DNA of 36,536 nucleotides from positions 1 to 36,536 of the forward strand of contig JANYHK010000013.1 of assembly GCA_025359105.1 (NCBI GenBank), in the 5' to 3' direction. The translations under genes were made by a program, and so were the position numbers. The notes beneath the pieces were generated by a model. That model was not told the DNA's origin. It saw only the letters and a list, made by a program, of their open reading frames with translations, and ran no database searches. Positions 18,411 to 27,125 of the stretch are shown here, one piece after another (position 1 is the stretch's first letter; every line of letters begins with the position of its first letter). The DNA comes from Myxococcales bacterium (GTDB taxonomy: Bacteria; Myxococcota_A; Polyangia; Polyangiales; Polyangiaceae).

Positions 18411-19871
18411 CTACGAGAGCCCCTCGAGCGCCGCGCGCACGACGCCGGCGACGAGCGAAGTCGATCCCTCGTCGAACTCCGGCACGAGCGCGGCGGCGTC
18501 GACCACGGGCAGCTCGGCGGCGCCGCACGTCTCGGCGAGCGCGAGCGCGGCGGCGTCGTCCAGGCGAACGACCACCGCGGCCCCGGCCAGCGCCATCGGC
18601 CACATCGGCGCGTAAGCAGGGACGAGCGGGAGCGCGACGAGATCGAGCGAGACATCGTCGCCGAGCGAGACGTTGGCCATGAGGTAGGGGACGGGCACCG
18701 TCGGCTGTCCGTCGGGCGCGCCAACCGCCCCTTCGAGGCCCAGCGCGGAGTGCGCGACGACGGCCAGCCGCCCCGGCGTCCCCGCGAACACCACGCGCGC
18801 GGCGCCGTCGTAGCCGGGCGCCTTGGCGCGCGCGGCCAGCGCCCGCAAGGCGTGTAGCCCGTCGGCGCTCGCGAGGGGGACCCGATCCCCTTCGCGCGAG
18901 AGGCGCTTCAGCCGGCCGGCCACCTCGAGCTCCCGCATCGCGCCGAGCAGATCCGCGTCCGATGCAGGCAGCTCCTCGAGCACCTCGTCGAGCGTCGCCG
19001 GCGCGCGGAGGCGCGACAGGACCGTGCGCGCGAGGTCCGACAGATCGCTGGACGGCGGCGATCCGGCCGCAGCGTCGTTCGCGAAGAGCGCCTTGTTCTC
19101 GAGGTCGGCGAGCAGCGCCCGCGCGCTCTTCGCCTTGACGTTCTCGAGCTCGCACGCCCGGAGGATCTCCGCGAGCGGCGCGTGGATGCGGCGCATGACC
19201 GGCGGCGTACGCGGCGAGAAGCTGAAACTGCCCTCGCGCTCCCCGAGCAAACGCGACACCGCCTTGACGCCCTCGAGGCGCAGGTAGACCGCGTCGAGGA
19301 GCTCGCCGTCCTGCAAGCGCATCTCGCCGGCGCCGAGAGGCGTCGCCACCGTCAGGGTCCCCGTGCGGCGCTCGAGCCCCAGTGCCGCGAGCAAGTCCCG
19401 CAGCGGCGTCGCCGCGAGGAGGCCGGTGAGGACGCTGGGCGGCTGGCTCGCCCGCGCGCTCGGCTCGGGGGACGACGGCGGCGCAGCGGCCACCGCCGCG
19501 ACCGGAAGGCCCGACGCCGATGTCGACGCCTCGGGAACGATCGCCGCGAGTCGCCCATAGATGGCTTCGACGTCCGAGCGCAGGATCTGCTCCTTGCGGC
19601 GCGGCACCGCCGCGTCGTCGACGAGGAGCACGAACGGCGGAACGCGGCCGGTCTCGACGGCGAGCGCATCGAGCAGGCCCAGCGCGTCCAGGGGCGCCTC
19701 GGCGAGCTCGTGCCAGGCGATCACCGCGTCGTAGCGCGTCTCCTTGGCGCGCTCGCAGGCCATCTGCGTCGTGTTTGCGATCTGCACCTTCAGGCCGCGG
19801 CGGCGCAGCGCCTGGGCGAGCGACGCGAGCGCTTCGACGTCGGGATCGACGAGGAGGACCTTATGGACCAC
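18411..19871 (-). CDS. Pseudo-receiver protein with DUF4388 (PATAN) domain
   Basis: 486 residues from GTG 19871, overlapping the end of the upstream response-regulator gene by 11 bp. Residues 1-110 follow a CheY-like receiver (KVLLVDPDVEALASLAQALRR), but the phosphoacceptor position after YDAVI is Ala/Trp (52-53) rather than Asp, so it should not be phosphorylated. Residues about 146-222 match the DUF4388/PATAN pattern (LLAATPLRDLLAAL, RTGTLTV, GEMRLQDGELLDAVY, SRLLGEREGSFSFSP). A helical segment at about 270-345 resembles winged-helix-like repeats. The last 130 residues (ARVVFAGTPGRLAVVAHSAL...) are unassigned; a small-GTPase-effector role is possible. PATAN domains are frequent in Myxococcota regulators of motility and gene expression. 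Confidence 0.75.
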   Translation of the reverse strand: MVHKVLLVDPDVEALASLAQALRRRGLKVQIANTTQMACERAKETRYDAVIAWHELAEAPLDALGLLDALAVETGRVPPFVLLVDDAAVPRRKEQILRSDVEAIYGRLAAIVPEASTSASGLPVAAVAAAPPSSPEPSARASQPPSVLTGLLAATPLRDLLAALGLERRTGTLTVATPLGAGEMRLQDGELLDAVYLRLEGVKAVSRLLGEREGSFSFSPRTPPVMRRIHAPLAEILRACELENVKAKSARALLADLENKALFANDAAAGSPPSSDLSDLARTVLSRLRAPATLDEVLEELPASDADLLGAMRELEVAGRLKRLSREGDRVPLASADGLHALRALAARAKAPGYDGAARVVFAGTPGRLAVVAHSALGLEGAVGAPDGQPTVPVPYLMANVSLGDDVSLDLVALPLVPAYAPMWPMALAGAAVVVRLDDAAALALAETCGAAELPVVDAAALVPEFDEGSTSLVAGVVRAALEGLS

Positions 19872-21603
19872 GGAGCCCTCCTGCCTGCGCGAGGCGGTGG
19901 GCGACGAGATCGGCGAGCAGCGGATCGGCCGCGTGCACGCCGCGGAAACGGTCCTTCGTCACGCGCCCGCAGCAGACCCAGTGTCCGTGCTCGGCGGCGA
20001 CGACCACGGCCTCGACGTCGCCGCACCCGGGTACGCCCCGCGCGTCCACGGCGCGCACGGTGATGTCCTTCGCGTCGCGAACGGCTTGCCGCACGGCCGA
20101 CGCGACGCCCATCGACGGGTGAACGGTGACGTAGATCGTCGCGCCGCCGCCACGCCGCGCCTCCAGACACGCCTGGCCGACGAGCGACAGGAACGCGTGG
20201 CTCGCGAGCTCCAGAGGAAACGGTGAGGTGACGCCGGAGTCGAGGATGGGCTTGGCGAGCAGCATGTCGACCGCCTCGGGCAAGGCGAGCTGTGCGAGCG
20301 AAAGCGTATGGACCGCGCTCCGCGCCTGCGCGCTGGCGCGGTTCTTCGCGATGCGAACCAGCCGCTCGAGCGCGACGCCGTCGTGAGGGTACGTCGCCGA
20401 CCCGATCGTCACCGGCGCGCCGCGACGCGACGGGACGGGTCCGCGGCGGTCGGACAGCGCGTTCGACGAGCGCTGCCGGCGGTCGCCCTCGATGCGCGTG
20501 AAGATCCGGCGCCGGCACGCGTGGGCACCGAGGCCGCCCGTCTCCGGCATGAGGAGCAGGTACTCGTTGGGCGTTTCGCTCGCGAGCACGTCGGTGTCGC
20601 GGACGACCTGCCGGACGACGTTCTCGAGCTCGTCCTTCGTCACGCGATCGCTGCCGTCGAGCGCGATGGCGCAGATGGAGACGCGGCGGCCGTGGCGCTT
20701 GGCCTTGTCGATCTCGCGTGCGGCGATGTCCTGGAAGTACGCGCCGCTGTAGACCGCGCCGCGCTCGTCCTTCATCGCCTGGCCGCGCGGCCTTCGGCTG
20801 TCCATCAGCGCCAGGACGACGGTCGCGAGCTCGACGAGCGTGGCGTGCTCCGTCTCGACGTCGGCGATGCCCCCTTCGATCGCGACGATGCCGATGAGTC
20901 CGTGGGAGGTCTTGAGCGAGACCGGGCGCGCTTTGCGGAGCTCGAACGTCTTGGCGAGCTCGTCGAGCCGGGCGATGGCGGGCATGTCGCGCGCGGTGCC
21001 CGACGTCGCAAGACGAACGCAGTCGCCCCCCGGCGCCTCGAACGCGGCGTAGAGGACGACCCCTTTTGCCTGCGTCGCCTGCGCGAAGGCGTCGGTGATG
21101 ACGCGAACGGCCTCGGATTGACCGGAGCCGCGCGCGAGGCGGATCAAGCGGTCGAGGAGATCGCTCCGTCGCCGCATCCGGAGGAGCTCGACCTCGAGAT
21201 CGTGGCGACGCTGAGCGTCCACGTTCCGCACGCGCACCTCGCCCGCGGCCTGCGCGAGCGCGTCGCCGGTGAGCGGCGTGACGAGGATCCCCGCTGCGCC
21301 GAGCGACACGCCTTCGGTCGCGAGCTCCACCTTCTTCGGCGACGCGAGGACGTATACGACGAGCCCCGCGACGAGCGTGCGGAGGTGGTGCACGAGCGCC
21401 AGCCCGGTGTCGCCGTCCAGCGAGACGTCGACGAACGCGACATCGTACCGCTCGGCCTGCGCCGTCGCGAGCGCCTCGGCCACGCTCATCGCGCTCGTGG
21501 GCTTGTCCCCGGTGGCCACGAGGGCGCGCTGCGCGACGTCGAGGATGGCCGGATCGGCCGACGCCACCAGCACGTTCAGCGAGATGTCGGGGGGCCCGCT
21601 CAT
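19861..21603 (-). CDS. Receiver-GAF-degenerate GGDEF regulator
   Basis: 580 residues. Its ATG (21603) overlaps the dapF stop (ATGA). Residues 8-120 are a receiver domain with the phosphoacceptor Asp59 present (AFVDVSL) but with weakened acidic and Lys residues (SADPA; TPLT instead of KP). A helix at 130-155 links to a GAF-like domain (about 160-270, with VVLYAAFEAPGGDCVRLATSG). Residues about 285-440 have GGDEF topology (YFQDIAAREIDKAKRHGRRVSICAIALD...), but the catalytic loop reads TPNEY at 344-348 where GGDEF is expected, so cyclase activity is unlikely. The last 130 residues are unassigned. It probably acts as a sensor or scaffold with the DUF4388 protein encoded next. Confidence 0.72.
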   Translation of the reverse strand: MSGPPDISLNVLVASADPAILDVAQRALVATGDKPTSAMSVAEALATAQAERYDVAFVDVSLDGDTGLALVHHLRTLVAGLVVYVLASPKKVELATEGVSLGAAGILVTPLTGDALAQAAGEVRVRNVDAQRRHDLEVELLRMRRRSDLLDRLIRLARGSGQSEAVRVITDAFAQATQAKGVVLYAAFEAPGGDCVRLATSGTARDMPAIARLDELAKTFELRKARPVSLKTSHGLIGIVAIEGGIADVETEHATLVELATVVLALMDSRRPRGQAMKDERGAVYSGAYFQDIAAREIDKAKRHGRRVSICAIALDGSDRVTKDELENVVRQVVRDTDVLASETPNEYLLLMPETGGLGAHACRRRIFTRIEGDRRQRSSNALSDRRGPVPSRRGAPVTIGSATYPHDGVALERLVRIAKNRASAQARSAVHTLSLAQLALPEAVDMLLAKPILDSGVTSPFPLELASHAFLSLVGQACLEARRGGGATIYVTVHPSMGVASAVRQAVRDAKDITVRAVDARGVPGCGDVEAVVVAAEHGHWVCCGRVTKDRFRGVHAADPLLADLVAHRLAQAGGLRGP

Positions 21604-22403
21604 GCCGGGAGCTGCCCCGCGAAGACATGGCGTGCCGGCCCGCGCATCGTGCACCGCCCGCCCTCCGCGATCGTGATCTCCAGCGCGCCTCCCGGCAACG
21701 TCACGGTCACCCGCTGGCCATACGGCAGAAGACCGCGCGCGCACGCGACCGCGACGGTGGCGCATGCGCCGGTTCCGCACGCGAGGGTGATGCCGACGCC
21801 GCGCTCCCAGACCACGAGATCAATCGTGTGCGCCGCCGCGTCGACGCGCGCGACCTCGACGTTGGTGCCGCGGGGAAAGCTCGCGTGTCGCTCGAGGGTC
21901 GGCCCGATCGCCTCGGCGCGGCCACGCGACGCGTCCCCGAAGACGACCGCGTGCGGGTTCCCGGCGTCGGCGAGCCACGCAAGGACGCGCTCCCCGGCGA
22001 CCTCGAGATCGCGCTTGCCGTCGGTGCGAACGAGGCCCATGTCGACGGTGACCATCCCGCGGCCGTCCGTGTCGTCTATCGTGCAGGCGCGCGGGCCCGC
22101 GTCGGTGTCGAAGACGAGCTCGCCACCCTGCATGCGCCGCGCGCGCGCGATGTGGAGCGCGACGCAGCGCAGCCCGTTGCCGCACATCTCGGGGACGGAG
22201 CCGTCGGCGTTGATGACCTTCATGCGCGCGACGCAGGCGGTGTCGCGCGGCGGCAAGATGAGGAGGACCCCGTCGGCCCCGATGCCACGGCGCCGATCGC
22301 AGAGGGCCTGGGCGAGCTGGCCCGTCACCTCGCGTTCGTCGGCGGCCCCGAGCACGACGAAGTCGTTGCCGAGCCCCTCGTATTTCGCAAACGGGCGGCC
22401 CAT
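21600..22403 (-). CDS. dapF: Diaminopimelate epimerase
   Basis: 267 residues from ATG 22403 (GGGGA upstream). It converts LL- to meso-diaminopimelate, needed for peptidoglycan and for lysine, in the cytoplasm without cofactor. The two active-site cysteines are present: Cys74 in EMCGNGLRC and Cys209 in ACGTGAC. Other family marks are KYEGLGNDFVV at the N-terminus, RRRGIGADGVL, and GNPHAVVF. The frame could extend to a TTG at 22424, but that would overlap the DUF167 gene. It is second in a four-gene operon whose last two genes are regulators. Confidence 0.96.
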   Translation of the reverse strand: MGRPFAKYEGLGNDFVVLGAADEREVTGQLAQALCDRRRGIGADGVLLILPPRDTACVARMKVINADGSVPEMCGNGLRCVALHIARARRMQGGELVFDTDAGPRACTIDDTDGRGMVTVDMGLVRTDGKRDLEVAGERVLAWLADAGNPHAVVFGDASRGRAEAIGPTLERHASFPRGTNVEVARVDAAAHTIDLVVWERGVGITLACGTGACATVAVACARGLLPYGQRVTVTLPGGALEITIAEGGRCTMRGPARHVFAGQLPA

Positions 22404-22417
22404 GTGGTCCCCGAACG

Positions 22418-22729
22418 CTAGCAAAGGAGTCGGGTTCGGACCTCGTTTTCGTCCAGTCCCTGCACCTCCACGAGCTTGGTGCGGCTCGCCTCGCCGCGGA
22501 CGACCTGGACGCGCGATCTGGGCACGCCGAGCACCTTCGCGAGCGTCCGGACGAGCTCCTCGTTGGCCGCGCCGTCGACCGGTGGGGCGGCCAGGCTCAC
22601 GTCGAGCCGCCCCTCACGCACGCCCATCAGCTGGCTCTTCTTCGCCCGGGGCCGCGCATGGACCTCGAAGCGGACGGCGTCTCCTTTCACGGTCAGCTTC
22701 ACGTCCGTTCCCGTGTACGCTCCTAGCAT
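22418..22729 (-). CDS. DUF167 (YggU) family protein
   Basis: 103 residues from ATG 22729. The conserved core is [19 protein letters not shown]...[45 protein letters not shown] (by segments), the pattern of DUF167 proteins of unknown function. The conserved part begins about residue 15, so a GTG start near residue 10 or 15 is possible and would separate it from the divergent aroC. It precedes dapF by 14 bp. Confidence 0.9.
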   Translation of the reverse strand: MLGAYTGTDVKLTVKGDAVRFEVHARPRAKKSQLMGVREGRLDVSLAAPPVDGAANEELVRTLAKVLGVPRSRVQVVRGEASRTKLVEVQGLDENEVRTRLLC

Positions 22730-23894
22730 GTCGCGCCTACGGTGGCTCACATCGGGCGAGTCGCACGGACCACGCTTGACCGCGATCGTCGAAGGGATCC
22801 CCGCCGGCCTTCCGCTTCTGGTGGAGGACGTGAACGGCGAGCTCGCGCGCCGCCAGCGCGGCTACGGGCGCGGCGGGCGTATGAAGATCGAGACCGACAC
22901 GGTGGTCTTCGCCGGCGGCGTGCGCGGCGGGGAGACGCTGGGCTCGCCGATCGCGATGTCGATCGAGAACCGCGACCACGCCAACTGGCTGGAGCGCATG
23001 AGCGCGGCGCCGATGGCCACGACGCCCGAGCCGCTCACCCGACCGCGCCCCGGCCACGCCGACCTCGCGGGCGGCCAGAAGTACGACCGCCACGATCTCC
23101 GCGACGTCCTCGAGCGCGCGAGCGCGCGCGAGACGGCCGCCCGAACCGCGGTGGGGAGCGTCTGCCGGAAGCTCCTCGGTGCGGTCGGGATCGACATCTT
23201 CGCCCATGTCGTAGCGATCGGCGGCGTTTCGGCCAGGACCGCGGGCATTCCGCTGGACGAGCTCCGCGCACGCGCCAGGGCCAGCGATCTTTGCTGCGTG
23301 GACGCCGAGGCCGAAGCGAAGATGAAGGAGGCGATCCACGCCGCCTCCCATGCCGGCGACACGCTGGGCGGCGTCTTCGAGGTCGTCGCAACCGGCGCGC
23401 CCCCGGGCCTGGGCAGCCACGTGCAGTGGGACCGAAAGCTCGATGGTCGGCTCGCGCAGGCGCTCGTCAGCATCCACGCGATCAAGGCCGCCGAGATCGG
23501 CGACGGGTGGCTCGCGGCGACCCTTCGCGGCTCTCAGGTCCACGATCCGATCCAGTACGACGCGGGGGCGCGCAGCTTCACGCGGCCGTCGAACCACGCG
23601 GGCGGCCTGGAGGGAGGCATCACCAACGGCCAGCCCATCGTTTGCCGCGCCGCCATGAAGCCGATCGCCACGCTCAAGAAGGCGCTGCCCAGCGTCGACG
23701 TGGGCACGAAGGAGGCCTTCGATGCGGCGCACGAGCGCAGCGACATCTGCGCGGTCGCGGCCGCTTCCGTCGTCGGGGAAGCCATGGTGGCCATCACGCT
23801 CGCCGACGCCCTCCTCGAGAAGTTCGCGGGGGACTCCCTTCGCGAGCTCACGCGCAACGTCACGACGTACCGCGAGCAGCTTCGCGCCTACTGA
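22728..23894 (+). CDS. aroC: Chorismate synthase
   Basis: 388 residues. It forms chorismate from EPSP using reduced FMN, the last common step to aromatic amino acids. All signature blocks are present: LTSGESHGP at the N-terminus, [21 protein letters not shown] with [19 protein letters not shown] (by segments), the [13 protein letters not shown] block, and [10 protein letters not shown]. The start is certain because family members begin just before the LRxLTxGESHG motif. The start codon overlaps that of the divergent DUF167 gene in a shared CATG. The aroK-aroB fusion follows 46 bp downstream, presumably cotranscribed. Confidence 0.97.
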   Translation: MSRLRWLTSGESHGPRLTAIVEGIPAGLPLLVEDVNGELARRQRGYGRGGRMKIETDTVVFAGGVRGGETLGSPIAMSIENRDHANWLERMSAAPMATTPEPLTRPRPGHADLAGGQKYDRHDLRDVLERASARETAARTAVGSVCRKLLGAVGIDIFAHVVAIGGVSARTAGIPLDELRARARASDLCCVDAEAEAKMKEAIHAASHAGDTLGGVFEVVATGAPPGLGSHVQWDRKLDGRLAQALVSIHAIKAAEIGDGWLAATLRGSQVHDPIQYDAGARSFTRPSNHAGGLEGGITNGQPIVCRAAMKPIATLKKALPSVDVGTKEAFDAAHERSDICAVAAASVVGEAMVAITLADALLEKFAGDSLRELTRNVTTYREQLRAY

Positions 23895-23940
23895 TACGCC
23901 CCTGGCGCCCTTCGGCGCCTTCGAAGAAAGACCTGGCTCC

Positions 23941-25518
23941 ATGCGATCTCTCGTCATCAGCGGCTTCATGGCGACCGGCAAGACCACGGTCGCCCCACGC
24001 GTCGCCGCGCGCCTGGGCCTCGCGTTCGTGGATACCGACGAGGTCCTGACCCACGAGGCCGGCTGCTCGGTCGCCGAGCTCTGGACGCGCCACGGCGAGG
24101 CTCATTTTCGCCACCGCGAGCTCGCGCTCGTCGAGCGTCTCCTCGGCGATGGTGTCCCCCGCGTGCTCGCTTTCGGCGGCGGGACGGTCACCCTCCGCCG
24201 CGCCCGCCACCTCGCCCTCGACCGAGCCGTCCTGGTCACGCTGACGGCCTCGCCAGAGACGATCGCCGGACGGGTGCCCGACGTCGCCGCGCGCCCCAAC
24301 CTCGCGATCGGCGATCCGGTCCAGCGCGCGCGCGAGTTGCTCGAGGCGCGCGCGAACGCCTACGCCGAGTGCCACATCGCGCTGTCGACCGACGCGCTCG
24401 ATCCGGACGGGGTAGCCGACGGCATCGTCGCAGCGTTCGAGCGCAATGCCCTCTGCGTGCCGCTCGGCGCGCGCACCTACACGATCGACGTCGTCCTCGA
24501 CGCCCCCGCCCGCCTCACGGACGCCGTCGCCTGCGCCGCCCCCTCGTCCGTCGTCATCGTGAGCGACGCCACCGTCCAGCGCGCACGTGGCGAAGCCCTG
24601 GAGAAGGCCCTCGCGCCCCTCGCCATCCAGGGAATGCGCGTGACCCTGCCGGCAGGAGAGCGGCACAAGACGATCGCCAGCGTGTCGACGATCTGGGACG
24701 CCGCGCTCGGCGCGGGGGTCGATCGCGACGCGGTCCTCCTCGCGTTCGGCGGCGGCGTGGTCGGCGATCTGGCGGGGTTTGCAGCCTCGGCGCTCCTCCG
24801 CGGAGTGCGCGTCATTCAGGTGCCGACGACGCTCCTCGCCATGGTCGACGCGTCGGTCGGCGGAAAGACAGGCTTCGATCACCCTACGGGCAAGAACCTC
24901 CTGGGCGCGTTCCACCAGCCTGCGGCCGTCGTCGTCGATCTGTCGCACCTTTCCACACTTCCCGCGCGCGAGCTGCGGTCGGGCCTGGCTGAGGTGGTGA
25001 AGATCGCCCTGGCGGTGGACGCGCCGCTGCTCGAGGAGCTCGAAGCGAACGCCGAGCACCTGGCCGCGGGCAAGCTCGAGGCGTTGCTGCCGATCGTTCG
25101 ACACGCGATCGAAGCGAAGATTCGTGTGGTTCGGGACGATGAGCGTGAGCACGGGCGACGCGCGCTCCTCAACCTGGGTCACACGGTCGGCCACGCGCTC
25201 GAGGCCCATGGCGGCTACACGAAGTACCTTCACGGCGAGGCCGTCGCGCTGGGAACGGTCGCGGAGCTCCGCCTGATGGCGGCGATGGGCTTCGGGGATG
25301 CTGCGCTCGTGGGCCGCGCGCGGGAGCTGCTTCGCCGAATGGGGCTCCCGACGGATGCGCCCGCCGCGGAAATCGCGGCTTCCTGGGCCTTCGTCGGCAG
25401 AGACAAGAAGCGCGCAGGCGCCGCGATCCGAATGCCGATGGTGACCGCGCCGGGGGAGGCCATGGTGCAATCTGTCCCACTCCGCCAGCTCGAACAGGCC
25501 GTGCGCGCGACTGGATGA
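23941..25518 (+). CDS. aroKB: Bifunctional shikimate kinase / 3-dehydroquinate synthase
   Basis: 525 residues. Residues 1-165 are shikimate kinase: Walker A GFMATGKT (8-15), DTDE motif near 32-35, and FGGGTV near 78-83; it phosphorylates shikimate. Residues about 170-525 are 3-dehydroquinate synthase: GERHKT, AFGGGVVGDLAGFAAS, PTTLLAMVDASVGGKTGFDHPTGKNLLGAF (by segments), GLAEVVK, and the zinc ligands within NLGHTVGHALE and LHGEAVALG. The enzyme converts DAHP to 3-dehydroquinate, the second step of the pathway. The two activities are not consecutive steps. The same fusion order is known in some other bacteria, for example Thermotoga. It acts in the cytoplasm, downstream of aroC here. Confidence 0.95.
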   Translation: MRSLVISGFMATGKTTVAPRVAARLGLAFVDTDEVLTHEAGCSVAELWTRHGEAHFRHRELALVERLLGDGVPRVLAFGGGTVTLRRARHLALDRAVLVTLTASPETIAGRVPDVAARPNLAIGDPVQRARELLEARANAYAECHIALSTDALDPDGVADGIVAAFERNALCVPLGARTYTIDVVLDAPARLTDAVACAAPSSVVIVSDATVQRARGEALEKALAPLAIQGMRVTLPAGERHKTIASVSTIWDAALGAGVDRDAVLLAFGGGVVGDLAGFAASALLRGVRVIQVPTTLLAMVDASVGGKTGFDHPTGKNLLGAFHQPAAVVVDLSHLSTLPARELRSGLAEVVKIALAVDAPLLEELEANAEHLAAGKLEALLPIVRHAIEAKIRVVRDDEREHGRRALLNLGHTVGHALEAHGGYTKYLHGEAVALGTVAELRLMAAMGFGDAALVGRARELLRRMGLPTDAPAAEIAASWAFVGRDKKRAGAAIRMPMVTAPGEAMVQSVPLRQLEQAVRATG

Positions 25519-25600
25519 TCCGAGTTTTTGGCGCTCTCCCTTCGCGTTCGGTAGGCTTACTACTCGATCGGGATCGCTCTCGACGAGGAGGACTCCTTCC

Positions 25601-26392
25601 ATGAAACGCTTGTGGGCGCACATCTGGGCGGCCTCGTTTTCCACCTGCCTTGGCGGGCTCTTCTTGCCCGCCTGTGCGCACGACGACAGCACCCTTTTCA
25701 TCCAGCAGGTCGTGTTTCCCCCGACACCGACCAATCAGCTGGGCTGCATTTACCAGTCGCCGAACACGACGACGCCAGGCGAGTTCAGCGGCGCGTTCGA
25801 CGTCGCGCTGGCCAGCGCGTACTCGCCGGTCGTGATCGTCAGTAGCCAGCTCGTGCCGCGCGGCGACGGAACGCAAGCAAGAGCCGAGACGGCGCGCGTA
25901 CAGCTGCGCGGCGCGGTGGTCCGAGTGACCGACTCGCAGGGCTTTCAGATTTCGACCTTCACCAGCCTGACCGAGGGCGTGCTGGATCCGGCCACCGGTT
26001 CATCGCCTGGCATCGCCCAGGCGGCGATCACGATCATCGACCCCGCCACGGCGGGCGAGCTCCGGAAGGGGCTGCCGAATCGGTCGGCGCGCAAGACGGT
26101 CATCACCTTCTTCAAGGTGTTCGGCCAGACGCTCGGCGGCACGTACGTCGAATCGGGCGAATACCAGCACATCGTCAACGTGTGCTCCGGCTGCCTGGTG
26201 AACTTCCCCTCCGACGCCGTCGACCAGAAGCTCGTGACGAAGGACGCGCCCATCAACTGTGAGCTCGGCTTCCCCACCGGCGCGACGATCAACGGGGCCA
26301 CGATCGCCTTGCCGTGCGTGGCCGGGCAGGACCAGCCGATCGATTGCCGCCTTTGTCACGGAATTCCCGTCTGCGATCCGCGCAATCCCTGA
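25601..26392 (+). CDS. Lipoprotein of unknown function with a CxxCH motif
   Basis: 263 residues; GAGGAGGA lies 8 nt before ATG 25601. The signal peptide ends in a classical LPAC lipobox (Cys25). The mature part is mainly beta-rich with no recognised family. Near the C-terminus a CSGC pair is followed by C249-R-L-C-H253 and another Cys. CxxCH is the attachment motif for c-type haem, but a single motif in a Cys-rich tail may also form disulfides. The next gene starts within its last codons, so they are probably one operon. Confidence 0.7.
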   Translation: MKRLWAHIWAASFSTCLGGLFLPACAHDDSTLFIQQVVFPPTPTNQLGCIYQSPNTTTPGEFSGAFDVALASAYSPVVIVSSQLVPRGDGTQARAETARVQLRGAVVRVTDSQGFQISTFTSLTEGVLDPATGSSPGIAQAAITIIDPATAGELRKGLPNRSARKTVITFFKVFGQTLGGTYVESGEYQHIVNVCSGCLVNFPSDAVDQKLVTKDAPINCELGFPTGATINGATIALPCVAGQDQPIDCRLCHGIPVCDPRNP

Positions 26393-26931
26393 TCGCGGCG
26401 GCGATCACGGGCGCGGCGGTGACGGCGTCTTCGTCGTCGAGCGCGGCGCCGCAGGCCAACCTCGGACTCACCGTCGGCGGCGCGGCGACGGATCTCCGCA
26501 CCATCGGACCGCGCGCAGCTTTTCACCTTGGTGCGCGCGCCGACGTTCTGTTTCTCCGCGATCGCAACCGCGACATGGCCCTCGGGCCGTACGTGGACGT
26601 AGCGACGGCGGCGTTCGATACGCTCGAAGTGGGCGGCGGCTTGGAGTGGCTCGTGCCGGTCTCCGAGTCGCTTCCGTTCGTGTTCTCCGCCGGCCTCTTC
26701 GAACGACGTGCGCCCCGCTTTGGCTGGGAACCGGGCGCGGAGGCGACGCTCTTCGTGGGCTCCCGCAGCCACAACTTCACGTCATGGTACGGCCTCGCCG
26801 CGGGTCTCTTCGTCCAGGGCCGCTACGGCTTCGGCGACGGCAAGCAGACCGACGCAATCGCCGGCGCCCAGATCGATCTGTCCCTCTTCGCATACCCGTT
26901 CGTCCTCGCTTACGAAGCCATCCGGCGTTAG
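26353..26931 (+). CDS. Small outer-membrane beta-barrel-like protein
   Basis: The frame is open from ATG 26314, overlapping the lipoprotein by 79 bp. The TTG at 26353 (overlap 40 bp) gives a better signal peptide (basic start, then SLIAAAITGAAVTASSSSSAAPQA). From there to the stop are about 192 residues: repeated amphipathic strands with Gly/aromatic spacing (GAATDLRTIGPRAAFHLGAR, YVDVATAAFDTLEVGGG, WYGLAAGLFVQGRYGFGDG by segments). This suggests an eight-stranded barrel in the outer membrane. The final residues (LAYEAIRR) do not end in Phe, so the barrel call is tentative. Confidence 0.6.
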   Translation: MSRNSRLRSAQSLIAAAITGAAVTASSSSSAAPQANLGLTVGGAATDLRTIGPRAAFHLGARADVLFLRDRNRDMALGPYVDVATAAFDTLEVGGGLEWLVPVSESLPFVFSAGLFERRAPRFGWEPGAEATLFVGSRSHNFTSWYGLAAGLFVQGRYGFGDGKQTDAIAGAQIDLSLFAYPFVLAYEAIRR

Positions 26932-26948
26932 CCACGCTCAAAAGGTCG

Positions 26949-27107
26949 TTGCCCGTTCCGGTCAATTGACTTCTGCAGGCCGCTGCCGGGTCGCCGCTGC
27001 CGTTTGCCCGTTCCGGTCAATCGACTTCTGCAAGGCCGCTGCCGGGTCGCCGCTGCCGCTGCCGGGTCGCCGAAGTCGTTTGCCCGTTCCGGTCAATCGA
27101 CTTCTGC
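26949..27107. repeat. Three-copy 28-bp direct repeat upstream of zapA
   Basis: Three near-identical 28-bp cores start at 26949, 27004 and 27080 (TTGCCCGTTCCGGTCAAT, then T or C, then GACTTCTGC). Spacings are 55 and 76 bp. The spacers share a GCCGCTGCCGGGTCGC block that is itself duplicated in the second spacer. The first copy contains a perfect palindrome GTCAATTGAC; in the other two it reads GTCAATCGAC. The repeats fill most of the gap between the barrel-like gene and zapA (26932-27125), which contains no supported gene. Function unknown: a multi-site operator or decayed mobile repeat is possible. Confidence 0.8.
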
Positions 27108-27125
27108 TCTACGCTCCGCTGCCGG

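Noticed and set aside
22737-25734. Long open frames antisense to aroC and aroKB (and similar ones opposite most genes)
   Set aside because: In such GC-rich DNA long antisense frames are common. Their translations are Arg/Asp/His-rich with no domain, while the opposite strand encodes clear enzymes.
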